A stretch of 64,000 nt of DNA. Source: Phocaeicola vulgatus ATCC 8482. GTDB lineage: Bacteria; Bacteroidota; Bacteroidia; Bacteroidales; Bacteroidaceae. The notes below the pieces were generated by a model that did not search any database, had not been told where the DNA came from, and saw nothing but the letters and a program-made list of their open reading frames with translations. Made by a program: the position numbers and the translations under genes. The stretch lies in the NCBI RefSeq assembly GCF_000012825.1, contig NC_009614.1, positions 4,588,001 to 4,652,000 of the forward strand. Reading direction: 5' to 3'. Below are positions 1-8,848 of this stretch, one piece after another (positions within the stretch are counted from its first letter, which is position 1; each line of letters opens with the position of its first letter).

Positions 1-1155
1 CACAACATCCATTTCATCACTTCGCCAAGTGAGAGGGTACAGCTGACGGTCATAGGCATCAGGCCTTCCTATGTCGGCTTCATCCCAAACCCTACGGAAA
101 AAGTACAGCTGAAAGCCGTCGAGAAGAGACCGGAATGCATCTTCCTGCTGCAGAAGCCCGCAGAAAAGGTACAGCTGACGGCCGTCCTGAAAGATCCCCG
201 GTATCTCTCGGCAATCAGGGAGCCGACAGAAAAAGTACAGCTGGCAGCCGTACAGAAAAATCCGGAATGCATCCGTCATATAGCGGAACCGACGGAGAAG
301 GTGCAGCATATGGCCGTCCAGAGAAGTCCGGATATCTTCCGGCAGATCAGGCAGCCTGAGGAAAGCGTGCGGCTGGCGGCGGTGCAGGCCAAGGGAGAGA
401 ACATCAGATACGTGTCCGCCCCGTCCGAGGCTGTACAACTGGCGGCTGTCAGAAACGATCCGATGAATATCCGATATATAGAAAACCCTACGGAAAAGGT
501 GCAGTCTGTCGTTCTGAACGCAGACCGGGATGCGGCACCGTTTATCAGTTCGCCTACAGAAGAGATCAAAAGACTGGCGATGGAAATGTACGGCCTCAGA
601 CTGGAAAATGCCGCCGGCAAGGAGGCGGCAGCGGCCCGGACATCCGAAACCTCCGGAAACTCCGGAAAGAAAGCGACGGAGGGCGTGGCAAAGAAACCCT
701 CGGCAAAGCAGGTCAAAGAGGCGGTGGAGAAACTGGATAGCGAGATCAGGGAAATAAACAGGGAGTACTTCCAGGCCACTTACGAGGCGCAGTACTCGGA
801 CAACGCCGCGGAACGGGAAAGCGAGATCTCGGCTGCCGGGAAAAACAGGGAGAAGAAGCTTGTCAAAGCTTATGAAAAATTCAACTCGGCAGCCGTTCCG
901 GAAAGGAAGGAATGCAATGTGGGGAAGATTGTCAAAGAACTACGCAAGGAAAGGGTGGCCGTGGAAAACATGAAAGCCGGGGAATGGCACTCCCTGATGA
1001 AGGGGAAGGCCGTACAGCCGCCCCTTGTTTCCGGCGCATCCGGAGCCGCAGGAAAAGGAAGCGCACTGATGCTTGCCAGAACACCCGCGGGATATGCACT
1101 GAAGGCGGCGGGCACCATAAACCAGGCAAGCCGGCAGGCCAATGCGGAAATGTAA
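1..1155 (+). CDS. 22-residue repeat protein (5' end outside window)
   Basis: The reading frame is open from the first base, so the gene starts upstream of the window. Visible residues 9-184 consist of eight consecutive 22-residue units of the pattern P-T-E-K-V-Q-L-A-A-V, then a variable half. Each unit looks like a short helical pair, so the region is probably an alpha-solenoid comparable in style to DUF4116-type repeats; this is inference. After the repeats come a lysine/glutamate-rich charged region, likely coiled coil, and a C-terminal tail with A-R-T-P-A-G-Y that recurs in the next two genes. No enzymatic motif is visible. The gene sits just upstream of a polyvalent-protein gene and a conjugative coupling protein, so it is probably cargo or a helper of a conjugative element. 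Function unknown. Confidence 0.7.
   Translation, partial: HNIHFITSPSERVQLTVIGIRPSYVGFIPNPTEKVQLKAVEKRPECIFLLQKPAEKVQLTAVLKDPRYLSAIREPTEKVQLAAVQKNPECIRHIAEPTEKVQHMAVQRSPDIFRQIRQPEESVRLAAVQAKGENIRYVSAPSEAVQLAAVRNDPMNIRYIENPTEKVQSVVLNADRDAAPFISSPTEEIKRLAMEMYGLRLENAAGKEAAAARTSETSGNSGKKATEGVAKKPSAKQVKEAVEKLDSEIREINREYFQATYEAQYSDNAAERESEISAAGKNREKKLVKAYEKFNSAAVPERKECNVGKIVKELRKERVAVENMKAGEWHSLMKGKAVQPPLVSGASGAAGKGSALMLARTPAGYALKAAGTINQASRQANAEM
25..552 (+). repeat. Eight tandem 66-bp coding repeats
   Basis: Eight in-frame units of 66 bp (22 codons) run back to back, each opening with Pro-(Thr/Ser/Ala/Glu)-Glu-(Lys/Arg/Ser/Ala)-Val-(Gln/Arg). A degenerate ninth unit begins at 553. Units differ at many positions, so this is an old protein repeat rather than a recent DNA expansion. 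Confidence 0.85.
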
Positions 1156-1180
1156 GTAACATTTGCATTCTACATATATC

Positions 1181-1238
1181 ACTTGTTTACTTATTTACTT
1201 TAAATTTCGGAAATGTAAATAAGTAAACAAGTTTTTTG
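1181..1238 (+). terminator. Strong hairpin terminator after the repeat-protein gene
   Basis: A perfect 18-bp inverted repeat (1181-1198 with 1215-1232) has a 16-nt loop and is followed by a T run to 1237. This is a typical Rho-independent terminator and separates the first gene from the polyvalent-protein gene. Confidence 0.8.
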
Positions 1239-1293
1239 CTGATAAAACTCTTTATGACTTTATGAACAAGGTATCATATTAAGCCGGCAAACA

Positions 1294-4200
1294 ATGACAC
1301 ATACTTCCGATAAACATGTCACGGACGAAGAACTGGAGCTTGTCACACGTGGCAAGGCGGACGGCATATACATGAAAGCTCCGAACGGCAGTCCGACTTC
1401 CCTGAATGAGAGGCAGTGGGTCCAAGTGCGCACCAGAGCATTCAAGAACTGGTTTGGAGACTGGGAAAATGTACCGGAGGCAGCTTCAAGGATTCCCGAT
1501 GACAAATATGGCAATGAACAATGGACGGAAGAAGGATACGTGTATGACCTGTATGTAAATTCAAGAAACCCTTTTGACCCGAAAGACGGGCAGGCCGTAA
1601 AAAAAATCCTGCAGTCATTGGGCAGCGAGATACCTGTCCTGTCTTTTTATGGAGGAAAAGGAGGTACGGTATCCCCGGAGAAAGCGCTGGAGCTGGCATC
1701 AAGCAAAAGAAACTGCTGGATGCTGACGGAAACCCCGGAGTTTTTGTCCAAAGTCAGGGAGGCGGGCTATGACGGGCTTGTCGGTTACGACGAGGGAGTG
1801 AAATACATAGCCGTGATGTCTCCCGGACAGTTGAAGGACGCTTATGAAAACACGGGCGCGTTTTCCACATCAAATGACGACATCCGCTTCCGTCAGGTCT
1901 ATCACGGCAGTCCGGCCTCCCTCGGGCATTTCGACCATGCCTTTACCGGAACCGGTGAAGGGGCGCAGGCCTACGGATGGGGGACATACGTGACGGAAGT
2001 GAAAGGAATCGCCCGCAAATATGCGGCCATCGGTATAAAGCGAGGAAACCACATCACCTATGACGGGGAGCCTTTATCCCCGGTGCTTGACAACGAATAT
2101 TATTTTGATGAGGTATGGAGAATATGGAAACGCCAGATCCTTTCTTCCACCGATGTGGACAGTTTGAAACGGAACATTTCTTCCGTGTATATGGACGGGC
2201 GTACCGCAAGCGCATACAGCGGACGGAGAAAGGCATTCGAGCGACAGAAGCAGGAGCTGCTTTCCGACATAGATGCGGGCAGGATACGCATTGAGCCGCC
2301 GCGCCACCTCTATACGGTGGAAATCCCGGAAGACAACGGGATGAACTATCTGTACTGGGACAGGCCGGTATCCGCGGAGCAGCAGGGAAAGATATTCCTG
2401 CAACTCCGCAAGGAACGTTTCTTCTTTCCGGAAGCCACGGCGGAGTTCTGGAGCGGCAGGTCGCATGTATGGAACAGCGGGAAAGAGTTCTACGGCTTTC
2501 TGGACTATATGTTCATGAATCCGGACCGGGATACCGATTCACAGCGGCTTGCCAGCGGGTTTCTTTCGCGGGCGGGTTTTACCGGGATTGACTATCCGGC
2601 GGAGTGTTCAACCGGCGGCCGGGCTGACGGCGCGCGGAACTATGTCATTTTCAGCGAGGCCGACCTGAAGATAACCGCACATGAACGCTTCCGCTTCATC
2701 GGAGAGAAAGGGGCCTCCAGACTTGACCGGTCTGAAGGGGCCTCCCTGCGGCTGGAGAACCTCGCCGTCGCCCGCGAAATGGAAAAGTCCGGCAAGGATG
2801 CCGGAACAATAAAGGCGGCGACAGGCTGGGAACGCGGGGCTGACAGCAAGTGGCGTTATGAGACGGCGGATTTCGAATACCATCCGGCCGGAGATCTGGG
2901 CTATTCACGACTGCTGGAAAAACAGTCCTGGCATGGGGAGCTTGAAAATCTTCTTGACCGGCAGATAGAGGGCGAAACACTCTCTGAAGCGGAGTGGAAA
3001 CGTTTTGAGAAACTGACGGAGCTGGCAGCCGGACTGAAGGAACAGGACGCGCTGCGTGAACGGATCTATCTTGATGACTATGTGAAGGACGATGAACTGT
3101 TCCAGGCCTATCCTGAAATGAAACGGACCCGGCTGGAATTTGTGGACCTGCCGTCGGCCGACTATTGCGGGGGCTATCTCCATCCGGACAACAGAATCGT
3201 GATAAACATCTCCCGGACTGATGATGTGAGGTCTGTCCTGGCCCATGAGATACAGCACGCAATACAGACCATGGAGGGGTTTGCGCGGGGAAGCAATCCC
3301 GGGGAGTTTAAAAACACGGTGGAGAATGTGATCCTGGACATCGTGCGGGCCACTGACGGAAGGATTCTGGAGGGCGGCGGTTTCGACAATACCCCCAAAG
3401 GCATATTTGCCGCACTTGACCGGAAAGTGCCCTACGGGACAATACTGAGACATTATGACTATCCCCTCAGCCTCGTGGCCGAGAAGTACGGATATGAGAA
3501 CATCTTTGACCTGGTGAATGACATCGGCCGGTTTAAAAGCGGCATACAGGAATACCGTTCCACTGCAGGGGAGGTGGAAGCGCGCAATGTGGAAAGCAGG
3601 CTGGATTTTACTTCCGCCCAAAGACGGAACACGCTTGCCGTTTCCACCGAGGATATCGCCCGGAACGGGCAGATATTCCTTTCAAGGGACGTCCGGATGG
3701 ACGAGCTCGCACGTCATGTGTCTTTTTTGGCCGGGAAACTGCACATTCCGGTGGAAGTGATCCGTCATGCCGACGAGGTAGGCTCTCCCGACATACGCGG
3801 CCTGCTCTCCTGCGGGAAAGACATCCGGGGCTGGTATGACATCCCCTCGCAACGTGTCTGCCTGTATCTTCCGCATGTCCGGGGGAAAGCGGACGTCGAG
3901 CGTACCCTGCTGCATGAGGGTGTGGCACATTACGGCCTCAGAAAGCTTGCAGGTCACAAGCATATGGATGCTTTTCTGGATGACATCTTCAACGGATGCG
4001 GAGAAAAAGTACGGGATGAGATTCTCCGGATGGCGGCTGCAGACAGGACGGACATACGTGTCGCAACGGAAGAGTATCTGGCCCGGATGGCCGAGGACGG
4101 TACGGACCAATCCTTATGGGACAGGATTGTCACCGCCTTCCGGAATCTCCTTCGAAAGCTGGGCTTCTGCCTGGAAATCGGCACAAGGGAACTGAGGGGC

Positions 4201-4536
4201 ATACTCGCCGCCAGCCGGAAAAATCTCATCGGAATTGCGGAACCGACCGTAATACAGACGGCAAGAGGAGACCTTGAACTCTCCTGCGGATACGGGCGGG
4301 CGGTTCTCAGGCGGCAAGGGGTCGAAACGGATGTGACCTCCCTTCTGGAACGGATGAGAAAAGCGGGGATCAGCCCCGCCTCTCTCGGGCAGGAGGACTG
4401 GAAAGCCGTCTTTAACGGCGGCATCATCCTTCCCGGCGGCAGGAAACTCATGGCCGTAAGGGAACCGGCCGGATACGGGATGAGGATATCCGGTGTGTCA
4501 CCGGGGAGTACAAGAGAGTCGGGAATGGAAATGTAA
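1294..4536 (+). CDS. Large polyvalent protein with ADP-ribosyltransferase-like and two metallopeptidase-like segments
   Basis: This 1080-residue multidomain protein is of the kind carried by phages and conjugative elements (polyvalent proteins). Residues 46-59 hold the V-R-T-R-A-F-K-N-W-F-G-D-W block common in such proteins. Residues about 202-245 hold Y-H-G-S and Y-G-W-G-T-Y, resembling ART-PolyVal ADP-ribosyltransferases. A zincin motif HEIQH lies at 651-655 and a second metal-binding-like HEGVAH at 874-879. The C-terminal roughly 60 residues repeat the tail found in the neighbouring genes. Family knowledge suggests such proteins enter the recipient with the DNA and blunt host defences; that they do so here is inference. 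The gene has its own start 139 bp after the previous stop and is followed 23 bp later by a small gene. Confidence 0.75.
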   Translation: MTHTSDKHVTDEELELVTRGKADGIYMKAPNGSPTSLNERQWVQVRTRAFKNWFGDWENVPEAASRIPDDKYGNEQWTEEGYVYDLYVNSRNPFDPKDGQAVKKILQSLGSEIPVLSFYGGKGGTVSPEKALELASSKRNCWMLTETPEFLSKVREAGYDGLVGYDEGVKYIAVMSPGQLKDAYENTGAFSTSNDDIRFRQVYHGSPASLGHFDHAFTGTGEGAQAYGWGTYVTEVKGIARKYAAIGIKRGNHITYDGEPLSPVLDNEYYFDEVWRIWKRQILSSTDVDSLKRNISSVYMDGRTASAYSGRRKAFERQKQELLSDIDAGRIRIEPPRHLYTVEIPEDNGMNYLYWDRPVSAEQQGKIFLQLRKERFFFPEATAEFWSGRSHVWNSGKEFYGFLDYMFMNPDRDTDSQRLASGFLSRAGFTGIDYPAECSTGGRADGARNYVIFSEADLKITAHERFRFIGEKGASRLDRSEGASLRLENLAVAREMEKSGKDAGTIKAATGWERGADSKWRYETADFEYHPAGDLGYSRLLEKQSWHGELENLLDRQIEGETLSEAEWKRFEKLTELAAGLKEQDALRERIYLDDYVKDDELFQAYPEMKRTRLEFVDLPSADYCGGYLHPDNRIVINISRTDDVRSVLAHEIQHAIQTMEGFARGSNPGEFKNTVENVILDIVRATDGRILEGGGFDNTPKGIFAALDRKVPYGTILRHYDYPLSLVAEKYGYENIFDLVNDIGRFKSGIQEYRSTAGEVEARNVESRLDFTSAQRRNTLAVSTEDIARNGQIFLSRDVRMDELARHVSFLAGKLHIPVEVIRHADEVGSPDIRGLLSCGKDIRGWYDIPSQRVCLYLPHVRGKADVERTLLHEGVAHYGLRKLAGHKHMDAFLDDIFNGCGEKVRDEILRMAAADRTDIRVATEEYLARMAEDGTDQSLWDRIVTAFRNLLRKLGFCLEIGTRELRGILAASRKNLIGIAEPTVIQTARGDLELSCGYGRAVLRRQGVETDVTSLLERMRKAGISPASLGQEDWKAVFNGGIILPGGRKLMAVREPAGYGMRISGVSPGSTRESGMEM

Positions 4537-4559
4537 AACAGGATACTGAAAAATAAGAT

Positions 4560-4880
4560 ATGGACGAGTGCGGTGAAAAAAATGCTATAAGCCTCTCATG
4601 GGGAAGGCGGGAAATCCGGATTTCCGGAGAAGGGACCACCCTGTATGTGAATGGTGTCCCCCATGACATGACCATGATGCTGGAGGCTATCCGTGGAGCC
4701 GGCGCGAGACCGGAAAGGATATCCCCGGCCAGATGGATCTCCCTGTTGAGGGGACGGCCTACCGTGCTGCCGGGATGTGAAAGCCCCCTGGTCATGGTAC
4801 GGGTCCCTTCCGGATATACGGTCAGGTGTCTGTTTCCGGCCGGGGAAAAGGAACACTCCTTCCAGGCGGAAATGCAGTAA
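4560..4880 (+). CDS. Small protein equivalent to the shared C-terminal tail
   Basis: This 106-residue protein of unknown function lies 23 bp after the polyvalent gene and 67 bp before the coupling-protein gene, probably in one transcript. Its second half (I-S-P-A-R-W, then L-P-G, then V-R-V-P-S-G-Y, ending A-E-M-Q) lines up with the C-termini of the two upstream proteins, so it is largely a free-standing copy of that tail. The pattern loosely recalls DUF3945 repeats of Bacteroides conjugative transposons. No catalytic motif or membrane segment is visible. Possible roles include a chaperone, a competitor or a substrate of the secretion channel; none is shown. Confidence 0.6.
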   Translation: MDECGEKNAISLSWGRREIRISGEGTTLYVNGVPHDMTMMLEAIRGAGARPERISPARWISLLRGRPTVLPGCESPLVMVRVPSGYTVRCLFPAGEKEHSFQAEMQ

Positions 4881-4947
4881 TTGGGCCGGATTACTTATAA
4901 AGTATGATATTAGTAAAGTAAATAGTGGTAAAAACTAAAAAAGTACA

Positions 4948-6552
4948 ATGGAACATTACATTTTTTATTGCAAGCTGTCGCTTCTGGCAGTCCTGTCACT
5001 GATAACGGCCTGCTGCATGCTGAGCCGGAGATGGTATGTCAACCTGGCCGCATTTCTTGCATGCCTCTCGGGCGAGACCTTTCTGGCCCACCTGTTCTTC
5101 CCCGGATACATGCTGTGTCCGGCGGCCGCCTCGTTCATAATCCTCTTCCTTTCCCGGATATGGGACCTGTCCAGAACCCCGGCAAAGGGGAACGGAGCTG
5201 ATCCCATCCGGCTGCCGGTCAGGTCAGGAATCCGGGAGTCCCGGCTCGAATTCCATTACCACTACTCCAACTTCCTGGTTTACGGAGAGGCCGGTTCCGG
5301 AAAGACGAAAAGTATCGGAAAATGGCTTCTGAGCGAATACATGCGGCTGGGATTCGCCGGATTCATCTATGACTTCAAGGATACGGACTATACCCGTACC
5401 GCCTACAATCTCATTAAAAGGCACAGGTATCCGCACAAGTTCTACTATGTCAGTTTCGACAGGCCTGAACGGTCGTACCGGTTCAACCCGCTCAAGGTGG
5501 TGAGGGACCGCACGGAACTGATCCAGCTGATGGAGGACGTGCTGCTCGCGCTGCTTCCCAAGAAGGAACAGCAGAACGAATGGGTCGCCGGAGGTCTGGG
5601 CATCCTCCGCGGCGTGGCGTTCCGGTTCTGGGACGAGTTCCCCGAGCATTGCACACTGCCGCATATACTGGCCTTCATCATGACCGCCTCGGCAAGGCAG
5701 CTCTCCCTGTTCCTGCAGCAGAACCTCGTGTCGGAAATGCTGGCCGGCGCCTATCTGAAGGCGGAAGGTTCCGAGAAGACCCAGGCATCCTATCTCTCCA
5801 CGCTCTGCAACAATCTGGCGACCATATCTCAGAACGAGGAGATCGCCTATGTCCTTTCAGGGGATGACTTTGATTTCAACCTGATCGATCCGGAGACCCC
5901 CAAGCTGTTCGCCGTCAGCAACAACTTTTCCAAGAATTCGGTCTATGCCCCGGTCATCAGCATGCTCATGACCATATCCGCCAGGCAGTTCTCCATGCAG
6001 AACAGGGTTCCCTTCGTCTATTTCCTTGATGAGATGACCACGGTGAACATCAAGAACTTCGAGACGCTGCCTTCAGTCCTGCGTGAGTATAAGGCGGCAT
6101 TCATATTGCTGACCCAGTCCGGCGCCAAACTGGAGAACCTGTACGGGAAACTGGACCGTTCTTCCGTAGAAGCCAATTTCGGAAATATGTTCCTGGGAAG
6201 GACGAAAGATGTGGAAGCCCTGAAGTATTACCCCTTATTCTTCGGCAAGGAAGAAAAGGAAAGACGCTCACGAAGTTCCGGAAAATCAGGCGCATCGTCC
6301 AGCAGCAGCGTGACCGTTTCTTCCCAAAAGGAGGACATCTACCAGGGAAAGGATTTTGCCGATCTAGAACCGGGAGAATTTATCGGCTCCGCCACGCGTG
6401 CCAACGTCAGCTACTTCAAGGTAAAGCTGGAGATGTATGACGACAGGAACGAGGAGCCCCTGCCCGATGTTCGGGTCCTTGAGCCGGGAGAGCTGGGCAG
6501 GAACTTCGCAAGGATTCTTGAGGAGGTACGGGAGCTGTTCCCGTGTGAATGA
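4948..6552 (+). CDS. Type IV coupling protein, VirD4/TraG family
   Basis: This is the 534-residue ATPase that brings relaxosome and protein substrates to the conjugative type IV secretion channel at the inner membrane. Hydrophobic segments at residues about 5-22, 30-48 and 50-70 are the membrane anchor. Walker A G-E-A-G-S-G-K-T lies at 113-120, and a Walker B-like F-L-D-E-M lies about residue 358. The stretch around L-L-T-Q-S-G matches the TraG/TraM-recognition region of the family. A serine-rich linker (residues about 430-455) and an acidic C-terminus follow. Upstream genes with a shared C-terminal tail could be its protein substrates. The gene is complete and of normal length. Confidence 0.9.
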   Translation: MEHYIFYCKLSLLAVLSLITACCMLSRRWYVNLAAFLACLSGETFLAHLFFPGYMLCPAAASFIILFLSRIWDLSRTPAKGNGADPIRLPVRSGIRESRLEFHYHYSNFLVYGEAGSGKTKSIGKWLLSEYMRLGFAGFIYDFKDTDYTRTAYNLIKRHRYPHKFYYVSFDRPERSYRFNPLKVVRDRTELIQLMEDVLLALLPKKEQQNEWVAGGLGILRGVAFRFWDEFPEHCTLPHILAFIMTASARQLSLFLQQNLVSEMLAGAYLKAEGSEKTQASYLSTLCNNLATISQNEEIAYVLSGDDFDFNLIDPETPKLFAVSNNFSKNSVYAPVISMLMTISARQFSMQNRVPFVYFLDEMTTVNIKNFETLPSVLREYKAAFILLTQSGAKLENLYGKLDRSSVEANFGNMFLGRTKDVEALKYYPLFFGKEEKERRSRSSGKSGASSSSSVTVSSQKEDIYQGKDFADLEPGEFIGSATRANVSYFKVKLEMYDDRNEEPLPDVRVLEPGELGRNFARILEEVRELFPCE

Positions 6553-6834
6553 CAATAACTCCCATCCTTTTCGCATTACTTTTACGTAACATTAAATATT
6601 TCACCTTATGAAAACGATATATAAAATTTTCACCTTTACACTCTTTATGAGGGAACGGTCAAGCTTTTACTAATGATCTGCCCTTATTATTTCACTCAGA
6701 CTCTCATGAATTTTTGTGTTAAAAAATCCTTTTTCCAAGAGCCTGTATAAGACAGATTTCAATTATGTAAAATATGTGACATGTCTACATATTTAATGAA
6801 AACAAGCCTCTAAAAAACGTTTGATTCTATTCAT

Positions 6835-7146
6835 ATGATTATGAACGAAGACAACAATGTTATCACGATGGATTGTGAATCAGTAGCCGTATTGCTGCAA
6901 AAGATACAGAAGGAATCCAGATGGCTCTCCGGTTTTTTGGAAAGTTACCGTCCCCCGTTGGATGGGGAGCGGTATCTGACGGACAAGGAAGTGGCGGAAC
7001 TGTTGCGCGTCAGCCGCCGGACCTTGCAGGAATACCGCAACAACAGGATATTACCTTTTATCCTGTTGGCAGGAAAGGTGCTTTATCCGGAATCGGGACT
7101 GCGCGAAGTATTGGAAGCAAATTATAGAAAGCCACTGAAAGGATGA
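6835..7146 (+). CDS. HTH (excisionase/MerR-like) DNA-binding protein
   Basis: This 103-residue protein has a winged HTH at residues about 42-97 (L-T-D-K-E-V-A-E-L-L, then R-R-T-L-Q-E-Y-R), typical of the small regulators or recombination directionality factors next to Bacteroides integrases. An in-frame ATG at 6841 is an alternative start. It is a clear paralogue of the protein at 18560-18868, and both face an integrase operon on the other strand. It likely controls integrase expression or excision; this is inference from position. Confidence 0.75.
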   Translation: MIMNEDNNVITMDCESVAVLLQKIQKESRWLSGFLESYRPPLDGERYLTDKEVAELLRVSRRTLQEYRNNRILPFILLAGKVLYPESGLREVLEANYRKPLKG

Positions 7147-7164
7147 GATAAGGCGACTGTATGT

Positions 7165-7216
7165 ACAAAGAGGATACGGACAACTCCGGTTGTGGAGCTG
7201 TCCGTTTCCTCTTTGT
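7165..7216 (+). terminator. Long hairpin between convergent genes
   Basis: An imperfect stem of about 20 bp (ACAAAGAGGA paired with TCCTCTTTGT, continuing inward through CGGACA/TGTCCG and CTCC/GGAG) lies between the HTH gene and the convergent small gene. It probably terminates transcription from one or both sides. The paralogous HTH gene at 18.5 kb has an equivalent hairpin. Confidence 0.65.
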
Positions 7217-7240
7217 GTTGCCGGCATCGTCAATGTATCT

Positions 7241-7600
7241 TCAGCAATACCCGTTTGCCTTGTGGATGAGCATCACGTATGCCTGCTGCTTTTCTTTGGC
7301 AAGAGCCTTCTCCACCAGCCACCTTCGGAACACGTGCGTGCAGTAGGTGTTCAGCCGAAAAGCAATGGGGATGATGATTTCAAGGGCGTACACATCGGCG
7401 TGCAGACCGTTTTCAAGCCGCATGTAACGGCATACCTCGTAGTCGTTCAGCACGTCCGACTTGCGGACGGCTTTGATGGCGGCGTTCACTGCCGGAACGC
7501 CTGCACGGAACAGTCCGGCGATTTCGGTGGCGGTCATCCATACCTCGTTACCGGTTACGCTGACCTTCTTGTCCTCTATGATAATTATTCCTCGCTTCAT
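7241..7600 (-). CDS. Small RhuM/KilA-N-like protein paired with an integrase
   Basis: This 119-residue protein has V-W-M-T-A-T-E-I-A near residue 20 and D-V-Y-A-L-E with A-F-R towards the C-terminus, reminiscent of the N-terminal DNA-binding part of RhuM/antirepressor proteins. It lies 12 bp downstream of the integrase stop on the same strand, so it is probably co-transcribed with it. The protein at 19097-19459 is a recognisable paralogue in the same position after another integrase. Likely an integrase accessory or regulatory protein; function not established. Confidence 0.6.
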   Translation of the reverse strand: MKRGIIIIEDKKVSVTGNEVWMTATEIAGLFRAGVPAVNAAIKAVRKSDVLNDYEVCRYMRLENGLHADVYALEIIIPIAFRLNTYCTHVFRRWLVEKALAKEKQQAYVMLIHKANGYC

Positions 7601-7612
7601 GTTTTTCTGTTT

Positions 7613-8848
7613 TTAAATGTTACATCCTGAAAATTCTTCAATGGTATTCAACCGTGCGGCAAGACTCTCCATGTCTTGGTTGAGCTTCTCCTTGGTTATC
7701 TTCGCATAAATCTGGGTGGTCTTTATACTTTTGTGCCCTAACATGGAACTCACCGTTTCAATGGGTACGCCGTTGGATAGGAACACCGTCGTGGCTGCCG
7801 TGTGGCGGCTTTGATGCCACGTGATATGCTTGGTGATGCCGCAACGCTTGGCGACAGCCCGGATTCCATGCAGACAGGTCATATAGTGGGGGACGGGAAA
7901 TATCCTGCCGTCTTCACACAATCCCCGGTACTTGTCGATAATCCGCTTGGCGATGTCAAGCAGACGGATGTTGGAAACGACACCCGTCTTCTGACGGCTG
8001 ATGTTGATCCACTCGTGGTCGTCGAAGTAGGTTCGGATATTCTCCTCCGTGAGATTGCGCATGTCAGCGAAGGACAAGCCCGTGAAGGCGCAGAACAGGT
8101 AGAGGTCGCGGTAAAGCTCCTGCTTGGCGTTCTTCAATTTCCCGTCCATCAGCAGGCGGATTTCATCTTTCGTCAGGAAACTGCGTGTCGTTTCCTCTTT
8201 CTTGATTTCGTACTCCCGGAACGGGTCGTGCGTGAGCCACTCGTTGTTGATGGCGATGAACACCATCGTCCGGAGCGGGCATACGTAAAGCCACACGGTA
8301 TTGGTACAGCAGTGCTTGTCCGTGCGGAGGAACATCTCGAAGTCGGAGATGAACGCCGGGGTAAGCTCCTTCAGGGCGATGTCCTTCACATGGTAGCGGA
8401 TGTTGAGGAACTCTTGCAGGTGCTTGTACACGGTCTTGTACTTGGCAAGCGTGCCTTTGGCTTTCATGCCTGCCTCCACCTGCTTCTCGTAGTCCTCGTT
8501 GTGCCGGCTGAACACCTGCATCAGCGTGTGGTAGCGGTGTTCCAGTCCGAGAAAGGCGTTCTTTACCTTTTCCGCCGTGACGTAGTTGTCACGCTCCATG
8601 ATTTCCTGATAGTGCCTGTTGATTCGCACACGCATCTTGTCGAGCAGGCGGTTCGCTTCGAGTGCCGCCGTGCTTCTGCCCGTGACACGCCCGCCTTTGG
8701 TGTCCCACAACTTCGGATAGACGGTCAGCTTGCAACTGAACTGTGTCTGGCTTCCGTCCACCGTGATACGACCCATGACGGGCACTGTCCCGTCTTTTTT
8801 CACTACCTGCCTTTTGAGGTAAAAGATAACTGAAAATGTACTCTTCAT
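7613..8848 (-). CDS. Tyrosine recombinase (integrase) of the left conjugative element
   Basis: This 411-residue site-specific integrase has an SAM-like arm/core-binding N-terminal half and a catalytic C-terminal domain. Visible catalytic residues are H345-x-x-R348 (H-Q-S-R) and the nucleophile Y381 (T-T-Q-I-Y). The usual Arg I position reads T-G-L-S-F, with Ser instead of Arg, as known for the CTnDOT integrase. The frame stays open to 9064, but the ATG at 8848 is chosen because M-K-S-T-F-S-V begins the conserved Bacteroides integrase N-terminus and the extra 72 residues look non-coding. Its position suggests the right end of the element lies just upstream, between 8849 and 9190. Confidence 0.88.
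   Translation of the reverse strand: MKSTFSVIFYLKRQVVKKDGTVPVMGRITVDGSQTQFSCKLTVYPKLWDTKGGRVTGRSTAALEANRLLDKMRVRINRHYQEIMERDNYVTAEKVKNAFLGLEHRYHTLMQVFSRHNEDYEKQVEAGMKAKGTLAKYKTVYKHLQEFLNIRYHVKDIALKELTPAFISDFEMFLRTDKHCCTNTVWLYVCPLRTMVFIAINNEWLTHDPFREYEIKKEETTRSFLTKDEIRLLMDGKLKNAKQELYRDLYLFCAFTGLSFADMRNLTEENIRTYFDDHEWINISRQKTGVVSNIRLLDIAKRIIDKYRGLCEDGRIFPVPHYMTCLHGIRAVAKRCGITKHITWHQSRHTAATTVFLSNGVPIETVSSMLGHKSIKTTQIYAKITKEKLNQDMESLAARLNTIEEFSGCNI

Noticed and set aside
2696..3621. Minus-strand frames of 188 and 238 codons
   Set aside because: They lie inside the polyvalent-protein gene, which has recognisable motifs; GC-rich DNA gives long shadow frames.
7802..8833. 343-codon plus-strand frame
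   Set aside because: Fully antisense to a well-supported integrase; the composition is a mirror of that gene and there is no recognisable domain.
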